NCBI GenBank assembly: GCA_023384025.1
Contig: JAHDXX010000026.1
Span: 1-20,006 of the forward strand
Length of the DNA stretch: 20,006 nucleotides
Source of the DNA: Sphingomonadaceae bacterium
Lineage (GTDB): Bacteria > Pseudomonadota > Alphaproteobacteria > Sphingomonadales > Sphingomonadaceae
Direction: 5' to 3'
Shown here: positions 1 through 6,991 of the stretch, in pieces
Position numbering within the stretch: position 1 is the stretch's first letter
Layout of the letters: the number at the start of each line of letters is the position of its first letter
The notes under the pieces: model-generated
The model's database searches: none
Seen by the model: the letters and a program-made list of their open reading frames with translations, nothing else
What the model was told of the DNA's origin: nothing
Made by a program: the position numbers and the translations under genes

Positions 1-600
1 GGCGACTTTGCCCGCCGCGGCATCCGCGGGGTCGATCACGCCGCGCACACCGCCGAAATGGTCGGCATGGCTGTGCGAGTAGACCACCGCGCTGACCGGG
101 CGCTCGCCCAGTGTCGCGTTGACCAGCTCCATCGCCGCTTTCGCGACTTCCACCCCGGTCAGCGGGTCAATCACGATCCAGCCGGTCTCGCCGCGCACGA
201 CCGTCATGTTCGAGAGGTCGAACCCGCGCACCTGCCATACGTTGTCAGTGACCTTGTAGAGCCCGTGGTGCTTCAGGTGGCGCATGTGCCGCCACAGGCT
301 GGGGTGGACGGTGGGCGGGGCTTCGCCCTCGACAAAGGCATAGGCACCGAGATCCCACACCGGGGTGCCATCGGTCTTGCGGATCACCGGGTCGGCACGG
401 GTGGCGATGAACCCGCGGGTGGAGAAAACGGCGTCGCGGGTGCCATCGGGGGGCAGGGCGGACCCGGCTTCCGCTTGCGCTGCGGCGGTGGTCGCGGATG
501 CGGGGCTGGCACTGTCCTGCGCGCTCACCGGTGTGGTCATCGCAAGCGCCGCCGCCAATGCGAGCGTGCATGCACTCGCCTTCAATCCCTGCCTGCTCAT
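1..600 (-). CDS. Alkyl sulfatase (SDS hydrolase family), secreted, 5' part only
   Basis: This is the N-terminal 200 codons of a zinc-dependent linear alkyl sulfatase of the SdsA1/BDS1 type. Such enzymes cleave sulfate from alkyl sulfates such as SDS in the periplasm. The start is ATG at 600, preceded by GGGGAGA about 10 bases upstream. Residues 1-28 form a signal peptide (hydrophobic run ending VSAQD). The family's pre-core is recognisable (TVHPSLWR about 97-104, GLYKVTDN about 113-120, QVRGFDLSNM about 124-133). It is followed by the metallo-beta-lactamase zinc motif SHSHADHFGG, beginning about residue 176, with His, His, Asp and His in the expected spacing. The reading frame runs off the left edge of the window, so the dimerisation and SCP2-like C-terminal domains are not visible. 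It is transcribed divergently from the gene at 703. The family assignment is firm; the natural substrate cannot be told. Confidence 0.9.
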   Translation of the reverse strand, partial: MSRQGLKASACTLALAAALAMTTPVSAQDSASPASATTAAAQAEAGSALPPDGTRDAVFSTRGFIATRADPVIRKTDGTPVWDLGAYAFVEGEAPPTVHPSLWRHMRHLKHHGLYKVTDNVWQVRGFDLSNMTVVRGETGWIVIDPLTGVEVAKAAMELVNATLGERPVSAVVYSHSHADHFGGVRGVIDPADAAAGKVA

Positions 601-702
601 CCCCGGTCTCCCCTGTTTCGTTGTTTGCAGCCAACCTGCCCACGCCGGCTGGCCGTGGCAAGCCTGTTGCTGCTCGCGCAGCCGTGGCAATAGGGGATAG
701 CC

Positions 703-1221
703 ATGGAGTCCAGCCCCCTGATCGTGACCGCGCTGCTGCCCCGCGATCTGCACCGCTGGGCGACAGCGCTTCGGACGCGCCATTTCCCGCCGGAGCGGAA
801 CCACCTCGAAGCGCACGTGACGCTGTTCCACGCTCTGCCGCGCGCGCACGATCGTGAAATCCGCCAGGTTCTGGCCAATGAGGCAGCCGCGCTTGCCCCG
901 GTCGAGGCGAGGCTGGCCGGGGTCATGTCGCTCGGACGGGGGACGGCCTTGCGGATCGAGAGCATGCCATTGCTGGCGCTGCGCGACCGCATCGCTGGCC
1001 GCTTCCACGGCCTGCTGACCGCGCAGGACAGCCACCGGCCCCGCCTGCATGTCACCGTGCAGAACAAGGTCGAGCCCGCCGCCGCGCGGGCGGTGCAGGA
1101 CGAGCTCGCGCGCGAGGTCTGCCCACGGCCCTTTGCCTTCCGCGGCCTTGGCCTGTACGTCTATCGCGGAGGGCCATGGGAGCTGGCGGGGGAGTATCCC
1201 TTTCGCGGCAAGGACCGGTAG
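703..1221 (+). CDS. 2H phosphoesterase superfamily protein (2'-5' RNA ligase-like)
   Basis: A protein of 172 residues with the two H-x-T-hydrophobic motifs that define 2H phosphoesterases: HVTLF with H38/T40 and HVTVQ with H116/T118. The family includes bacterial 2'-5' RNA ligase (ThpR/LigT) and cyclic phosphodiesterases acting on 2',3'-cyclic nucleotides or RNA ends. Length and motif spacing (about 78 residues) fit a single-domain member. The start ATG at 703 follows GGGGA at a good distance. It is followed after 12 bases by the gene at 1234, so the two are probably cotranscribed. The substrate cannot be read from the sequence. The pairing with a cNMP-binding membrane protein is suggestive of cyclic-nucleotide chemistry, but that is only an inference. 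Confidence 0.82.
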   Translation: MESSPLIVTALLPRDLHRWATALRTRHFPPERNHLEAHVTLFHALPRAHDREIRQVLANEAAALAPVEARLAGVMSLGRGTALRIESMPLLALRDRIAGRFHGLLTAQDSHRPRLHVTVQNKVEPAAARAVQDELAREVCPRPFAFRGLGLYVYRGGPWELAGEYPFRGKDR

Positions 1222-1233
1222 CGAGGGGGAAAT

Positions 1234-1908
1234 ATGGACTGGCTGATCCATCTGGCAGGCGCTCTGCTGGTCGCATCGATGGTCATGACCGGGCTCAGGC
1301 CCTTGCGCATGCTCGCGCTGGCAGCGGGGCTCGCCGCGCTGGCCTGGGCCGTGCTTGGCGGTGCCGGCTGGGTCGTCATCCTGTGGACCGGACTGTTCGT
1401 GCTGGCCAACGCGGTGCAACTGGCGATCATGGTCCAGCGTGGCCGCACCGGTGACCTGCGGGCGGAAGAACGCGAGCTGCTCGGCCATGTGCTCGGCGTG
1501 GAGGAGCCGTCCGGGCAGCGCCGCCTGCTCGACCTGATGCGCTGGCGTGACGTTGCTCCGGGCGAAGTCCTGATCCGTGAAGGTCAGGGTGAGCCACCGC
1601 TGGTCTATGTCGCCACCGGGGCGGGGCAGGTCCGGGTCGGCGATCGCACGGTCGGTGCCTGCGGATCGGGCGACTTCCTCGGCGAAATGAGCCTGGTCTC
1701 GGGCCAGCGGGCGACGGCCTCGGTGATTGCGGAAAGCGCGATGCGGGTTGCCGTGTTCGACCGCGACGCCTTGCGCCAGCTCTCGAGTTCAGCGCCCGAA
1801 CTGGGCAGTGTGATTGCCAAGGCGATCAACCAGAGCCTTGCCGCCAAGGTGGTGCGGATGAACCGCGCTGGCGAGGTGGATTTCGGGGGCGGGGCGGGCG
1901 AGGCATAA
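1234..1908 (+). CDS. Membrane protein with three TM helices and a cyclic-nucleotide-binding domain (Popeye-like layout)
   Basis: A protein of 224 residues. Residues 3-67 hold three hydrophobic segments (about 3-21, 24-43, 45-67). A cNMP-binding-type beta-roll follows at about 95-200. The phosphate-binding-cassette region reads GDFLGEMSLVSGQRATASV, with the canonical G-E and R-A-T-A pattern, so ligand binding is plausible. There is no C-terminal HTH, so this is not a Crp-type transcription factor. Three helices followed by a cNMP domain is the layout of Popeye-domain proteins and their bacterial relatives. Start: ATG at 1234 with AGGGGGAA immediately upstream. It lies 12 bases downstream of the 2H phosphoesterase gene. 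The output is unknown; a cNMP sensor at the membrane is the simplest reading. Confidence 0.75.
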   Translation: MDWLIHLAGALLVASMVMTGLRPLRMLALAAGLAALAWAVLGGAGWVVILWTGLFVLANAVQLAIMVQRGRTGDLRAEERELLGHVLGVEEPSGQRRLLDLMRWRDVAPGEVLIREGQGEPPLVYVATGAGQVRVGDRTVGACGSGDFLGEMSLVSGQRATASVIAESAMRVAVFDRDALRQLSSSAPELGSVIAKAINQSLAAKVVRMNRAGEVDFGGGAGEA

Positions 1909-1924
1909 ATTTGCCAATCGGGCG

Positions 1925-1952
1925 TTGACCGCGCCCCGCACCGGCCCTAAAT
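1925..1952 (+). promoter_or_regulatory. Candidate sigma-70 promoter of the tRNA gene
   Basis: TTGACC (1925-1930) and CTAAAT (1947-1952) are separated by 16 bases. They lie about 60 bases ahead of the mature tRNA 5' end, with no other gene between. This is a pattern match only. Confidence 0.45.
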
Positions 1953-2013
1953 GCGCCGCCTGCCCGCGCTGCTGCGCCGGGCCAGCCGGGGCCGCCAAGC
2001 GGCCAGCCCATGG

Positions 2014-2090
2014 GGCGGAGTAGCTCAGCCGGTTAGAGCAGCGGAATCATAATCCGCGTGTCGGGGGTTCGAGTCCCTCCTCCGCTACCA
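2014..2090 (+). tRNA. tRNA with anticodon CAU (probably elongator tRNA-Met)
   Basis: A 77-base cloverleaf. The acceptor stem GGCGGAG pairs with CTCCGCT (one G-U pair). The D arm contains AGCTCAG and the anticodon stem GCGGA/TCCGC encloses loop ATCATAA, giving anticodon CAU. The T arm contains GGTTCGAGTCC, and the discriminator A is followed by an encoded CCA ending at 2090. It lacks initiator-tRNA features, since position 1 can pair. CAU could also belong to the lysidine-modified tRNA-Ile2; the overall sequence resembles alphaproteobacterial elongator Met. Its 3' end directly abuts the repeat array at 2101, as expected for an integration target. Confidence 0.93.
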
Positions 2091-2100
2091 GGAAATAGCG

Positions 2101-2200
2101 TCCGCATAGGTTCGCGTGGGTCCGTATGCGTCCGAGGATCTGGCCTAAGATGCTGTTCTCAGAGAGAATACGTTACCACGTGCGATCCGCATACGTTCGC
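2101..2200. repeat. Helically phased TCCG/TTCG repeat array next to tRNA 3' end (possible att or recombinase-binding region)
   Basis: Units begin at 2101 (TCCGCATAGG), 2111 (TTCGCGTGGG), 2121 (TCCGTATGCG) and 2131 (TCCGAGG), exactly 10 bases apart. The cluster recurs at 2186 (TCCGCATACG) and 2196 (TTCGCATAG). The 15-base blocks at 2101 and 2186 match at 14 of 15 positions. CGTATGCG (2123-2130) is also the reverse complement of CGCATACG (2188-2195). The last unit is cut by the IS left end at 2205. Ten-base phasing places the units on one DNA face, typical of protein-binding arrays such as integrase arm sites. No integrase gene is in view, so the function is inferred. Confidence 0.55.
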
Positions 2201-2284
2201 ATAGTGACCTGCATCCCGAATTCTGGACCGTTTTGAGCTGGAAAATTCCAGTTATGATCGGAGGGCCAGGATACGGAGTACGTG

Positions 2285-2551
2285 ATGAAGAGATCGAAGT
2301 TCAGCGAGGCGCAGATTGCCTTTGTGCTCAAGCAGGCCGAGGACGGTACGCCGGTCGGCGAGGTGTGCCGCAAGGCCGGGATCAGCGAGGCGACGTTCTA
2401 CAACTGGCGTAAGAAGTACGCTGGGCTGATGCCATCGGAGATGCGGCGACTGCGACAGCTTGAAGATGAGAACGGCAAGCTCAAGCGCCTGGTGGCCGAC
2501 CTCAGCCTGGACAAGGCGATGTTGCAGGATGTCGTCTCGCGAAAGCTCTGA
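2285..2551 (+). CDS. IS3-family transposase OrfA
   Basis: OrfA is 88 residues when started at ATG 2285, which follows GGAG (a GTG lies just upstream at 2282). The N-terminal helix-turn-helix (about 5-45; KFSEAQIAFVLKQ ... ISEATFYNWRKKY) recognises the IS ends. A leucine-zipper-like helix follows (LRQLEDENGKLKRLV, about 53-67). Near its end, codons CGA AAG at 2540-2545 provide an A-AAG site. A -1 slip there enters the OrfB frame (AAA GCT CTG AGG), which is how IS3 elements make the OrfAB transposase. Confidence 0.93.
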   Translation: MKRSKFSEAQIAFVLKQAEDGTPVGEVCRKAGISEATFYNWRKKYAGLMPSEMRRLRQLEDENGKLKRLVADLSLDKAMLQDVVSRKL

Positions 2552-2625
2552 GGCCTGATCGGCGGCGCCAGCTGGTCGACGAAGTTCGGAGCACATGGCA
2601 AGTCAGCATCCGCAGGGCTTGCAGC

Positions 2626-3384
2626 GTGCTCAGGGCGGAGCGATCCAGCTACCATTATCGTGGCAAGGGCACCGATCAGGCCGACCTCAAGCGGCGGATC
2701 AAGGAGATCGCGGAGACGCGAGTCCGCTACGGCTATCGCCGCATCCATGTGTTGCTGAAGCGCGAGGGGTGGGAGATCAATGGCAAGCGGGTTTACCGCC
2801 TTTACAAGGAGATGGGCCTGCAGCTGCGCAAGAAGGCGCCCAGGCGTCGCGTGAAGGCGAAGTTGAGGGAAGGCCGCTGCGCGGCCTCCCGGGTCAATGA
2901 TGTGTGGGCCATGGACTTCGTCCATGACCAGCTGGCAACGGGACCGAAGCTACGCATCCTCACCGTCGTCGATACGTTCAGCCGGTACTCGCCGGCGGTT
3001 GTCCCGCGGTTCCGCTTCCGGGCACCGGACGTGGTCGAGGTGTTGGAGCGCGTCTGTGCGCAGGTGGGTTATCCAGCCTCGATCCGGGTCGATCAGGGCA
3101 GCGAGTTTATCTCGCGAGAGCTGGATCTATGGGCTTACATGAAGGGAGTTACACTCGACTTCTCGCGGCCCGGTAAGCCGACCGACAACGCGTTCATCGA
3201 GTCCTTCAACGGCAAGTTCCGGGCCGAGTGCCTGAACGCTCACTGGTTCATGAGCCTCGATGACGCGGAGCGAAAATGCGAGGCTTGGCGTAGAGACTAC
3301 AACGAAGTACGACCCCACAGCGCGATCGGCAACAAACCGCCGATATCGCTGCTATCCGGGTCAATGGCACATGGCCCGCCGTGA
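2626..3384 (+). CDS. IS3-family transposase OrfB (DDE integrase core)
   Basis: OrfB supplies the catalytic half of the transposase. The frame is open from well before the OrfA stop. Protein-like sequence (KALRPDRRRQLVDEV ... WQVSIRRACSVL) already appears from about 2542, so synthesis by -1 frameshift as an OrfAB fusion is likely. GTG at 2626 is merely the first start codon in frame. Counting from 2626, the rve core has D97 (WAMDF), D156 (RVDQGSEF) and E192 (FIESFNG). The 35-residue spacing between the last two matches DD(35)E. The C-terminal motif YNEVRPHSAIG is typical of the IS407 subgroup. No internal stop or frameshift is seen, so the enzyme may be active. Confidence 0.92.
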   Translation: MLRAERSSYHYRGKGTDQADLKRRIKEIAETRVRYGYRRIHVLLKREGWEINGKRVYRLYKEMGLQLRKKAPRRRVKAKLREGRCAASRVNDVWAMDFVHDQLATGPKLRILTVVDTFSRYSPAVVPRFRFRAPDVVEVLERVCAQVGYPASIRVDQGSEFISRELDLWAYMKGVTLDFSRPGKPTDNAFIESFNGKFRAECLNAHWFMSLDDAERKCEAWRRDYNEVRPHSAIGNKPPISLLSGSMAHGPP

Positions 3385-3499
3385 CGTCGGAACGCTGGAT
3401 CGCCCCCAGCCGGGTGGTCCAGGATCGGGGTGCAGCTCAGCAGCATCATGGCGCTCCACTGGCAGACCACTGCATTTTTCAGGCCCATCGGGCGCGGAA

Positions 3500-3513
3500 T
3501 TGACCCTCATCAA
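3500..3513. promoter_or_regulatory. FNR-type box upstream of the beta-propeller gene
   Basis: TTGACCCTCATCAA matches the consensus TTGAT-N4-ATCAA at nine of ten defined positions. A -10-like CATATT at 3535-3540 lies 21 bases downstream, the spacing of a class II FNR promoter (box centred at -41.5). This predicts transcription from about 3548, 19 bases ahead of ATG 3567. The box sits 60 bases beyond the IS right end. Confidence 0.8.
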
Positions 3514-3566
3514 TGCGCAGTTCCCACAATGTATCATATTCAAGCGTCAGTTGAGGAGTGAAGTCG

Positions 3567-4547
3567 ATGCATCGGTATTTGTTGGCGATAATGATTGCTG
3601 CAGTTCTCGCTGCCGTCGCCACCCAGCCGCTCATGGCCGAGAGCGACGAGGTCGTTCCATCGCAGGGCAGGCTCTACGTCACATCCTGGTTTGGCGGGGT
3701 CATCAGCGTTGTCGATGTTGCAAGCGGCGCGGTTACGGCCAGTATTCCGGTGGGCGTGCAGGATCATAACGTTGTGCTCAATCCCGATCAGACGCGGGCA
3801 TGGGTGACCAACAATAACGACAACACCGTCTCGGTGATCGACACGGCAACCGATCGAGTAATCGCTACTGTGCCGGTGGGCGAGGGGCCGCGGCACAGCT
3901 ATTTCGCGCCCGACGGCAGCGAGGTCTATGTCACCAACGAGTTTGACGACACAGTGTCCGTCATCGATCCGGTGGGACTCAGGGCGATCGCAACTGTCAA
4001 TGTGGGGATGATGCCGCATTTTGCTCTGGCAGTGGGGGACAAGCTGTTCGTCACCAACTTCGGCGGGCGCAGCGTATCGGTGGTGGATCGCGGAACACGG
4101 CAGATCGCGGCCACTATCCCGGTCGGCACCGGGCCGCTGGGTGCCAGCGCGACGCGCAACGGCGCCTTCGTTTACATTGCCTGCCACGCCGCCAACGAAG
4201 TGGCGGTGATCGACACGGCGAGCCTTGCGGTCGTCGCCCGAATTTCGACCGAGCCGGGGCCGGTCCAGGTGACCGTTACCCCCGATCAGGCATTTGCCTG
4301 GGTTGCCGGAGACGGGCGCGGCACGGTGCAGAAGATCGATCTGGCCACCAACACCATCGTCAAAACGATCCGCATCGCTCCGGATGCCGGTAGCCACGGC
4401 ATTTCCTATGGCGAGGGTGGACAACTTTTGTTTGTCACTAATACCGGCAACAGCACCGTGACAGTGATCGACACAACGCGCGATGAAATTATCAACACCG
4501 TACCGGTGGCGCGTGCGCCGGAGGGCATTGCCTTTATCAAACCCTGA
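3567..4547 (+). CDS. Secreted YVTN-repeat beta-propeller protein
   Basis: A protein of 326 residues. ATG at 3567 is preferred over the GTG at 3558 because GAGGAG lies 8 bases before it. A signal peptide (MHRYLLAIMIAAVLAAVATQ, cleavage near LMA/ES) sends it to the periplasm. The rest is a series of about seven roughly 42-residue blades. The recurring signatures are VSVIDTATDRVIATVPVG-like and YVTN/WVTN/FVTN, typical of YncE-like and NirF/NirN-like propellers. No CxxCH haem-binding motif is present, so this is not a c-type cytochrome such as NirN. The FNR-type box at 3500 implies anaerobic expression. It converges on the SOD gene with 31 bases between them. The role is unknown; a scaffold or cofactor-handling protein for a periplasmic anaerobic enzyme is a guess. 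Confidence 0.85.
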   Translation: MHRYLLAIMIAAVLAAVATQPLMAESDEVVPSQGRLYVTSWFGGVISVVDVASGAVTASIPVGVQDHNVVLNPDQTRAWVTNNNDNTVSVIDTATDRVIATVPVGEGPRHSYFAPDGSEVYVTNEFDDTVSVIDPVGLRAIATVNVGMMPHFALAVGDKLFVTNFGGRSVSVVDRGTRQIAATIPVGTGPLGASATRNGAFVYIACHAANEVAVIDTASLAVVARISTEPGPVQVTVTPDQAFAWVAGDGRGTVQKIDLATNTIVKTIRIAPDAGSHGISYGEGGQLLFVTNTGNSTVTVIDTTRDEIINTVPVARAPEGIAFIKP

Positions 4548-4578
4548 CCCCTCCAGCGCCGCTTTCGTTTAAAACGGT

Positions 4579-5307
4579 TCAGACCTTCGCCGCCTGATAG
4601 CGTTGCTCGACGACTTCCCAATCAAGGTTGGCCATGAAGGCATCGACATATCTCGCTGCAGCCGAGCCGTAGTCCATGTGATAGGAGTGCTCATACATAT
4701 CGAGTGCGATCAGCGGTGCGCCATTGACGGGCGCCTGCGTATGATCCGACGCCCAGTAATTGTGCAAAGAATCGGTGTGGCGGTTGTAGCTGAGGATGCA
4801 CCAGCCAGATCCCCCTGCCAGCGACATCGCGGTGCGGCGGAACTCTGCTTCCCAGGCATCGAAGCTACCGAACCAGCCGCTAAGGTACTCGTAAATCGAT
4901 CCCGCCGGATTGCCGTTGCCTCCCAGAGCATCGAAGTAGTATTCGTGCAGCACGACCGATCCGGTGCGGTGCAGTTCCTCGCGTTTCAGACCGGCATAGG
5001 CGACCGGCGGGAAATCCGGGTCTGCCATCGCGGCGGCGAGCCGGGTTTCGATGGTGTTAAGCCCGCGCACCGAGCCCTGGTAGTTGTTCTCCCAGTGCGA
5101 GGTGATCAGCCGCTCGGACAGGCCGGTGAGCTTGGCCGGGTCGAACCGCAGCGGCTTTGGCGTGTGCTTGCCAGCAAAGGCACCGGCGCGGGACGCAGCC
5201 GCAGCAGAGTCTTGCGCCGAGGCGGCGCTCGCCGTTCCTGCCAGTGCGATGCCGGTGGCCGATAGTGCTGCCGTGCCGATTGCCTGCCTGCGTGTGATGA
5301 TGCTCAT
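4579..5307 (-). CDS. Tat-exported Fe/Mn superoxide dismutase (ChrC-like context)
   Basis: A protein of 242 residues that converts superoxide to hydrogen peroxide and oxygen. The N-terminus carries a twin-arginine signal (ITRRQAIGTAALS, then a hydrophobic stretch ending ASAQD), predicting export after folding and metal loading. The SOD body starts at about residue 50. Metal ligands are visible as H71 (ITSHWENNY), H121 (VVLHEYYF), D203 and H207 (LDMYEHSYHMDYG). The usual DVWEH motif has Tyr in place of Trp. SGW at about 167-169 is also typical. It starts 10 bases after the chrA stop on the same strand. Several chromate-resistance operons (chrBAC) encode an Fe-SOD, ChrC, beside ChrA, and this pair fits that arrangement. 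Iron versus manganese cannot be decided by eye. Confidence 0.9.
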   Translation of the reverse strand: MSIITRRQAIGTAALSATGIALAGTASAASAQDSAAAASRAGAFAGKHTPKPLRFDPAKLTGLSERLITSHWENNYQGSVRGLNTIETRLAAAMADPDFPPVAYAGLKREELHRTGSVVLHEYYFDALGGNGNPAGSIYEYLSGWFGSFDAWEAEFRRTAMSLAGGSGWCILSYNRHTDSLHNYWASDHTQAPVNGAPLIALDMYEHSYHMDYGSAAARYVDAFMANLDWEVVEQRYQAAKV

Positions 5308-5317
5308 GTCGTCCTCC

Positions 5318-6637
5318 TCAGATTGCCAAAACCAGAACCATGCCGCCCAGCGCCGCGGCCATCAGAACCCGCAGCACCGACCATTTCAGCCCGAACACCA
5401 GTGCGCAGGCGATTGCCACCAGCACGCCCGCGCGCCAATCGAAACTTGCCGGGTCTGACCAGTATAACCGCAGCGGGCCGAAATTGCGCTGGCCGACCTC
5501 GGCAAACAGCACATGCAGCGCGAACCATGCGGTGAGGTTGGCGATGACGCCCACAACCGCCGCCGTTACCGCCGCGAGCCCGCCCTTCAGACGCACGGCG
5601 TTGCCAAGCCGGTCGATCCACGGGGCGAGCGCAAAGATCCACAGGAAGCACGGCGCAAAGGTCACCCATGTCGTCAGGCCTGCACCCAGCAAGCCGGCGA
5701 CGAATGGCGTGAACGGTTCTGGCGCGCGGAAGGCAGCGAGATAACCGACAAATTGCGTCACGAGGATCAGCGGCCCCGGCGTGGTTTCAGCCAGCCCCAG
5801 TCCATCGGCCATCTCTCCGGGCCTCAGCCAGCCGAACCCTTGCACCGCTTCCTGCGCCATATAGGCGAGGACTGCATAAGCCCCGCCAAAGGTCACGATG
5901 GCGAGCTGCGAGAAGAATACGCCGATTTCCCACAGCACGTGATCCTGCCCCAGCGTCAGCGCAATCAGCACCATCGGCGCGGCCCAGACCGCTCCCCAAA
6001 GGGCAACCGAAATGATCGTGCTGCGCCATGGTCGTTCGGGCAAATCGCCAGCGGGTGCTGTGGGTTTCAGCGCCAACAGGGCAGGGCGCCACGCTGCGAC
6101 CGCCATTCCAATCACCCCGGAACCCAGCACGATCAGCGGAAATGGCAGATCGATCAGGAAGAGTCCGACTTATGCGGCCTCCGACAGCGCACGGTTGAAT
6201 CCCGTATCGAGCGCACGTACGTCTATCCGCAACATGGCCTGCACCACAATCGCAAGCACTGCTGCCTTTACGCCCAGAAACAGCGCCTCGACCCATGCGA
6301 GATTGGCGGCAAAGGCATAGAGCACCGACAGCGCCAGAATGATGGCCGCGCCCGGAATGACAAACAGCAGCCCCGCGGCCAGCCCGCCGCGCCATCCATG
6401 CAGCCGCCACCCGATCCATGTGGCGAGCTGCTGCGCTTCGGGGCCGGGGAGCAGGTGGCAGAAATTGAGCGCGTGGAGGAAATCCTCCTCTGCCACCCAT
6501 TTGCGCTCTTCCACCAATTCCCGGTGCATCAGCGCGATCTGCCCAGCAGGCCCGCCAAAGCTGAGCAGCCCGATGCGGGTAAACGCCCGCAGCAGGTCGG
6601 TGAAGGTAATAGAGGGTGTGAGAACCGATGACGCCAA
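5318..6637 (-). pseudogene. chrA: Chromate transporter ChrA, interrupted by an in-frame stop codon
   Basis: ChrA exports chromate across the inner membrane using two homologous halves. Residues 1-155 give the N-terminal half with the signatures GLLSFGGPAGQIALMHREL and LLPGPEAQQLATWIGW. A TAA at 6172-6170 then ends translation. The same frame continues without any shift (VGLFLIDLPFPLIVLGSG ...) into the C-terminal half, with FGGAYAVLAYMAQ and GLGLAETTPGPLILV, up to the stop at 5318. Together the pieces make about 439 codons, the normal ChrA length. A single nonsense mutation, rather than a frameshift, is therefore the cause. The start is probably TTG at 6637, preceded by GAGG; no ATG is available. 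Readthrough, a split transporter restarting at GTG 6130, or a sequencing error are alternatives. The SOD gene follows after 10 bases. Confidence 0.83.
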
Positions 6638-6991
6638 GACGACCTCGCACGGATGGCCTCGCCAACAACGGCAAGGCTACGAGGCAACTCTTGGGCTTTT
6701 CTCGGCCTGAACGGGAGGTTGCTTCGCCCCGTCACCGAGGGTTTAGAATGCTGAGCAGGCCACAGCAAGAGCTTCAGTCACTCAGTCACATTTGGCCATG
6801 ATGAGGATGATTTGCGATCCCCGGAGTCGCACCTTTTTGAAGGGCTGACGGAAAGGTGCGATCGAGATCAAGATTTGTTCACCGCAGTGGCTGGGCAGGG
6901 CCGACGCAATGGGCCTAGCGTTAGACCCGACTGTTCGATGCACGGCCGGCACGAGAGTATTTTTTGTGGCCAAGTGACTGAGCGGTAAATT
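6638..6991. other. Intergenic stretch of 354 bases holding a MITE-like palindromic element
   Basis: This stretch lies between the chrA start and the nrdG stop. It has a visibly less GC-biased, non-coding look. Apart from the short element annotated at 6781-6982 it holds only a weak inverted repeat (GCCTCG near 6656 and CGAGGC near 6683). I see no convincing promoter for chrA and no FNR-type box. Confidence 0.6.
6781..6982. mobile_element. Candidate miniature inverted-repeat element (about 202 bp)
   Basis: The left end CTCAGTCACATTTGGCC (6781-6797) and the right end GGCCAAGTGACTGAG (6968-6982) are inverted copies that differ only by a two-base insertion. Inside, TCGCACCTTT (6827-6836) and AAAGGTGCGA (6852-6861) form a perfect 10-bp stem. 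A 63-codon minus-strand frame fills the interior but has no recognisable domain. No clear target duplication is seen. Termini, size and lack of a gene fit a MITE; the parent transposon is unknown. Confidence 0.5.

Larger units (their letters stand above)
2205..3439 (+). mobile_element. IS3-family insertion sequence, IS407-like subgroup, complete
   Basis: The element is about 1235 bp, with two overlapping transposase frames and imperfect terminal inverted repeats of about 25 bp. The left end reads TGACCTGCATCCCGA (2205-2219) and continues TTCTGGACC. The right end, read inward from 3439, is TGAGCTGCACCCCGA followed by TCCTGGACC (3439-3416). About 21 of 25 positions agree if one gap is allowed. 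IS407-group elements normally leave 4-bp target duplications. The flanks here are ATAG (2201-2204) and GCAG (3440-3443), which do not match. The copy therefore may have suffered a deletion or recombination on one side. The coding frames look intact. Confidence 0.88.

Noticed and set aside
5513..6631. A 372-codon open frame on the plus strand opposite chrA
   Set aside because: It is antisense to well-conserved ChrA and is rich in Arg/Gln/His/Pro, as expected for a shadow of a GC-rich gene.
6858..6871. A TTGATCTCGATCGC sequence on the minus strand resembling an FNR-type box
   Set aside because: Only one half-site fits (the second has three of five bases), it lies inside the palindromic element, and no gene start is at promoter distance.
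6782..6973. A 63-codon minus-strand open frame inside the palindromic element
   Set aside because: No recognisable domain, it ends within the terminal repeat, and its codon use does not resemble the neighbours. It is treated as non-coding.
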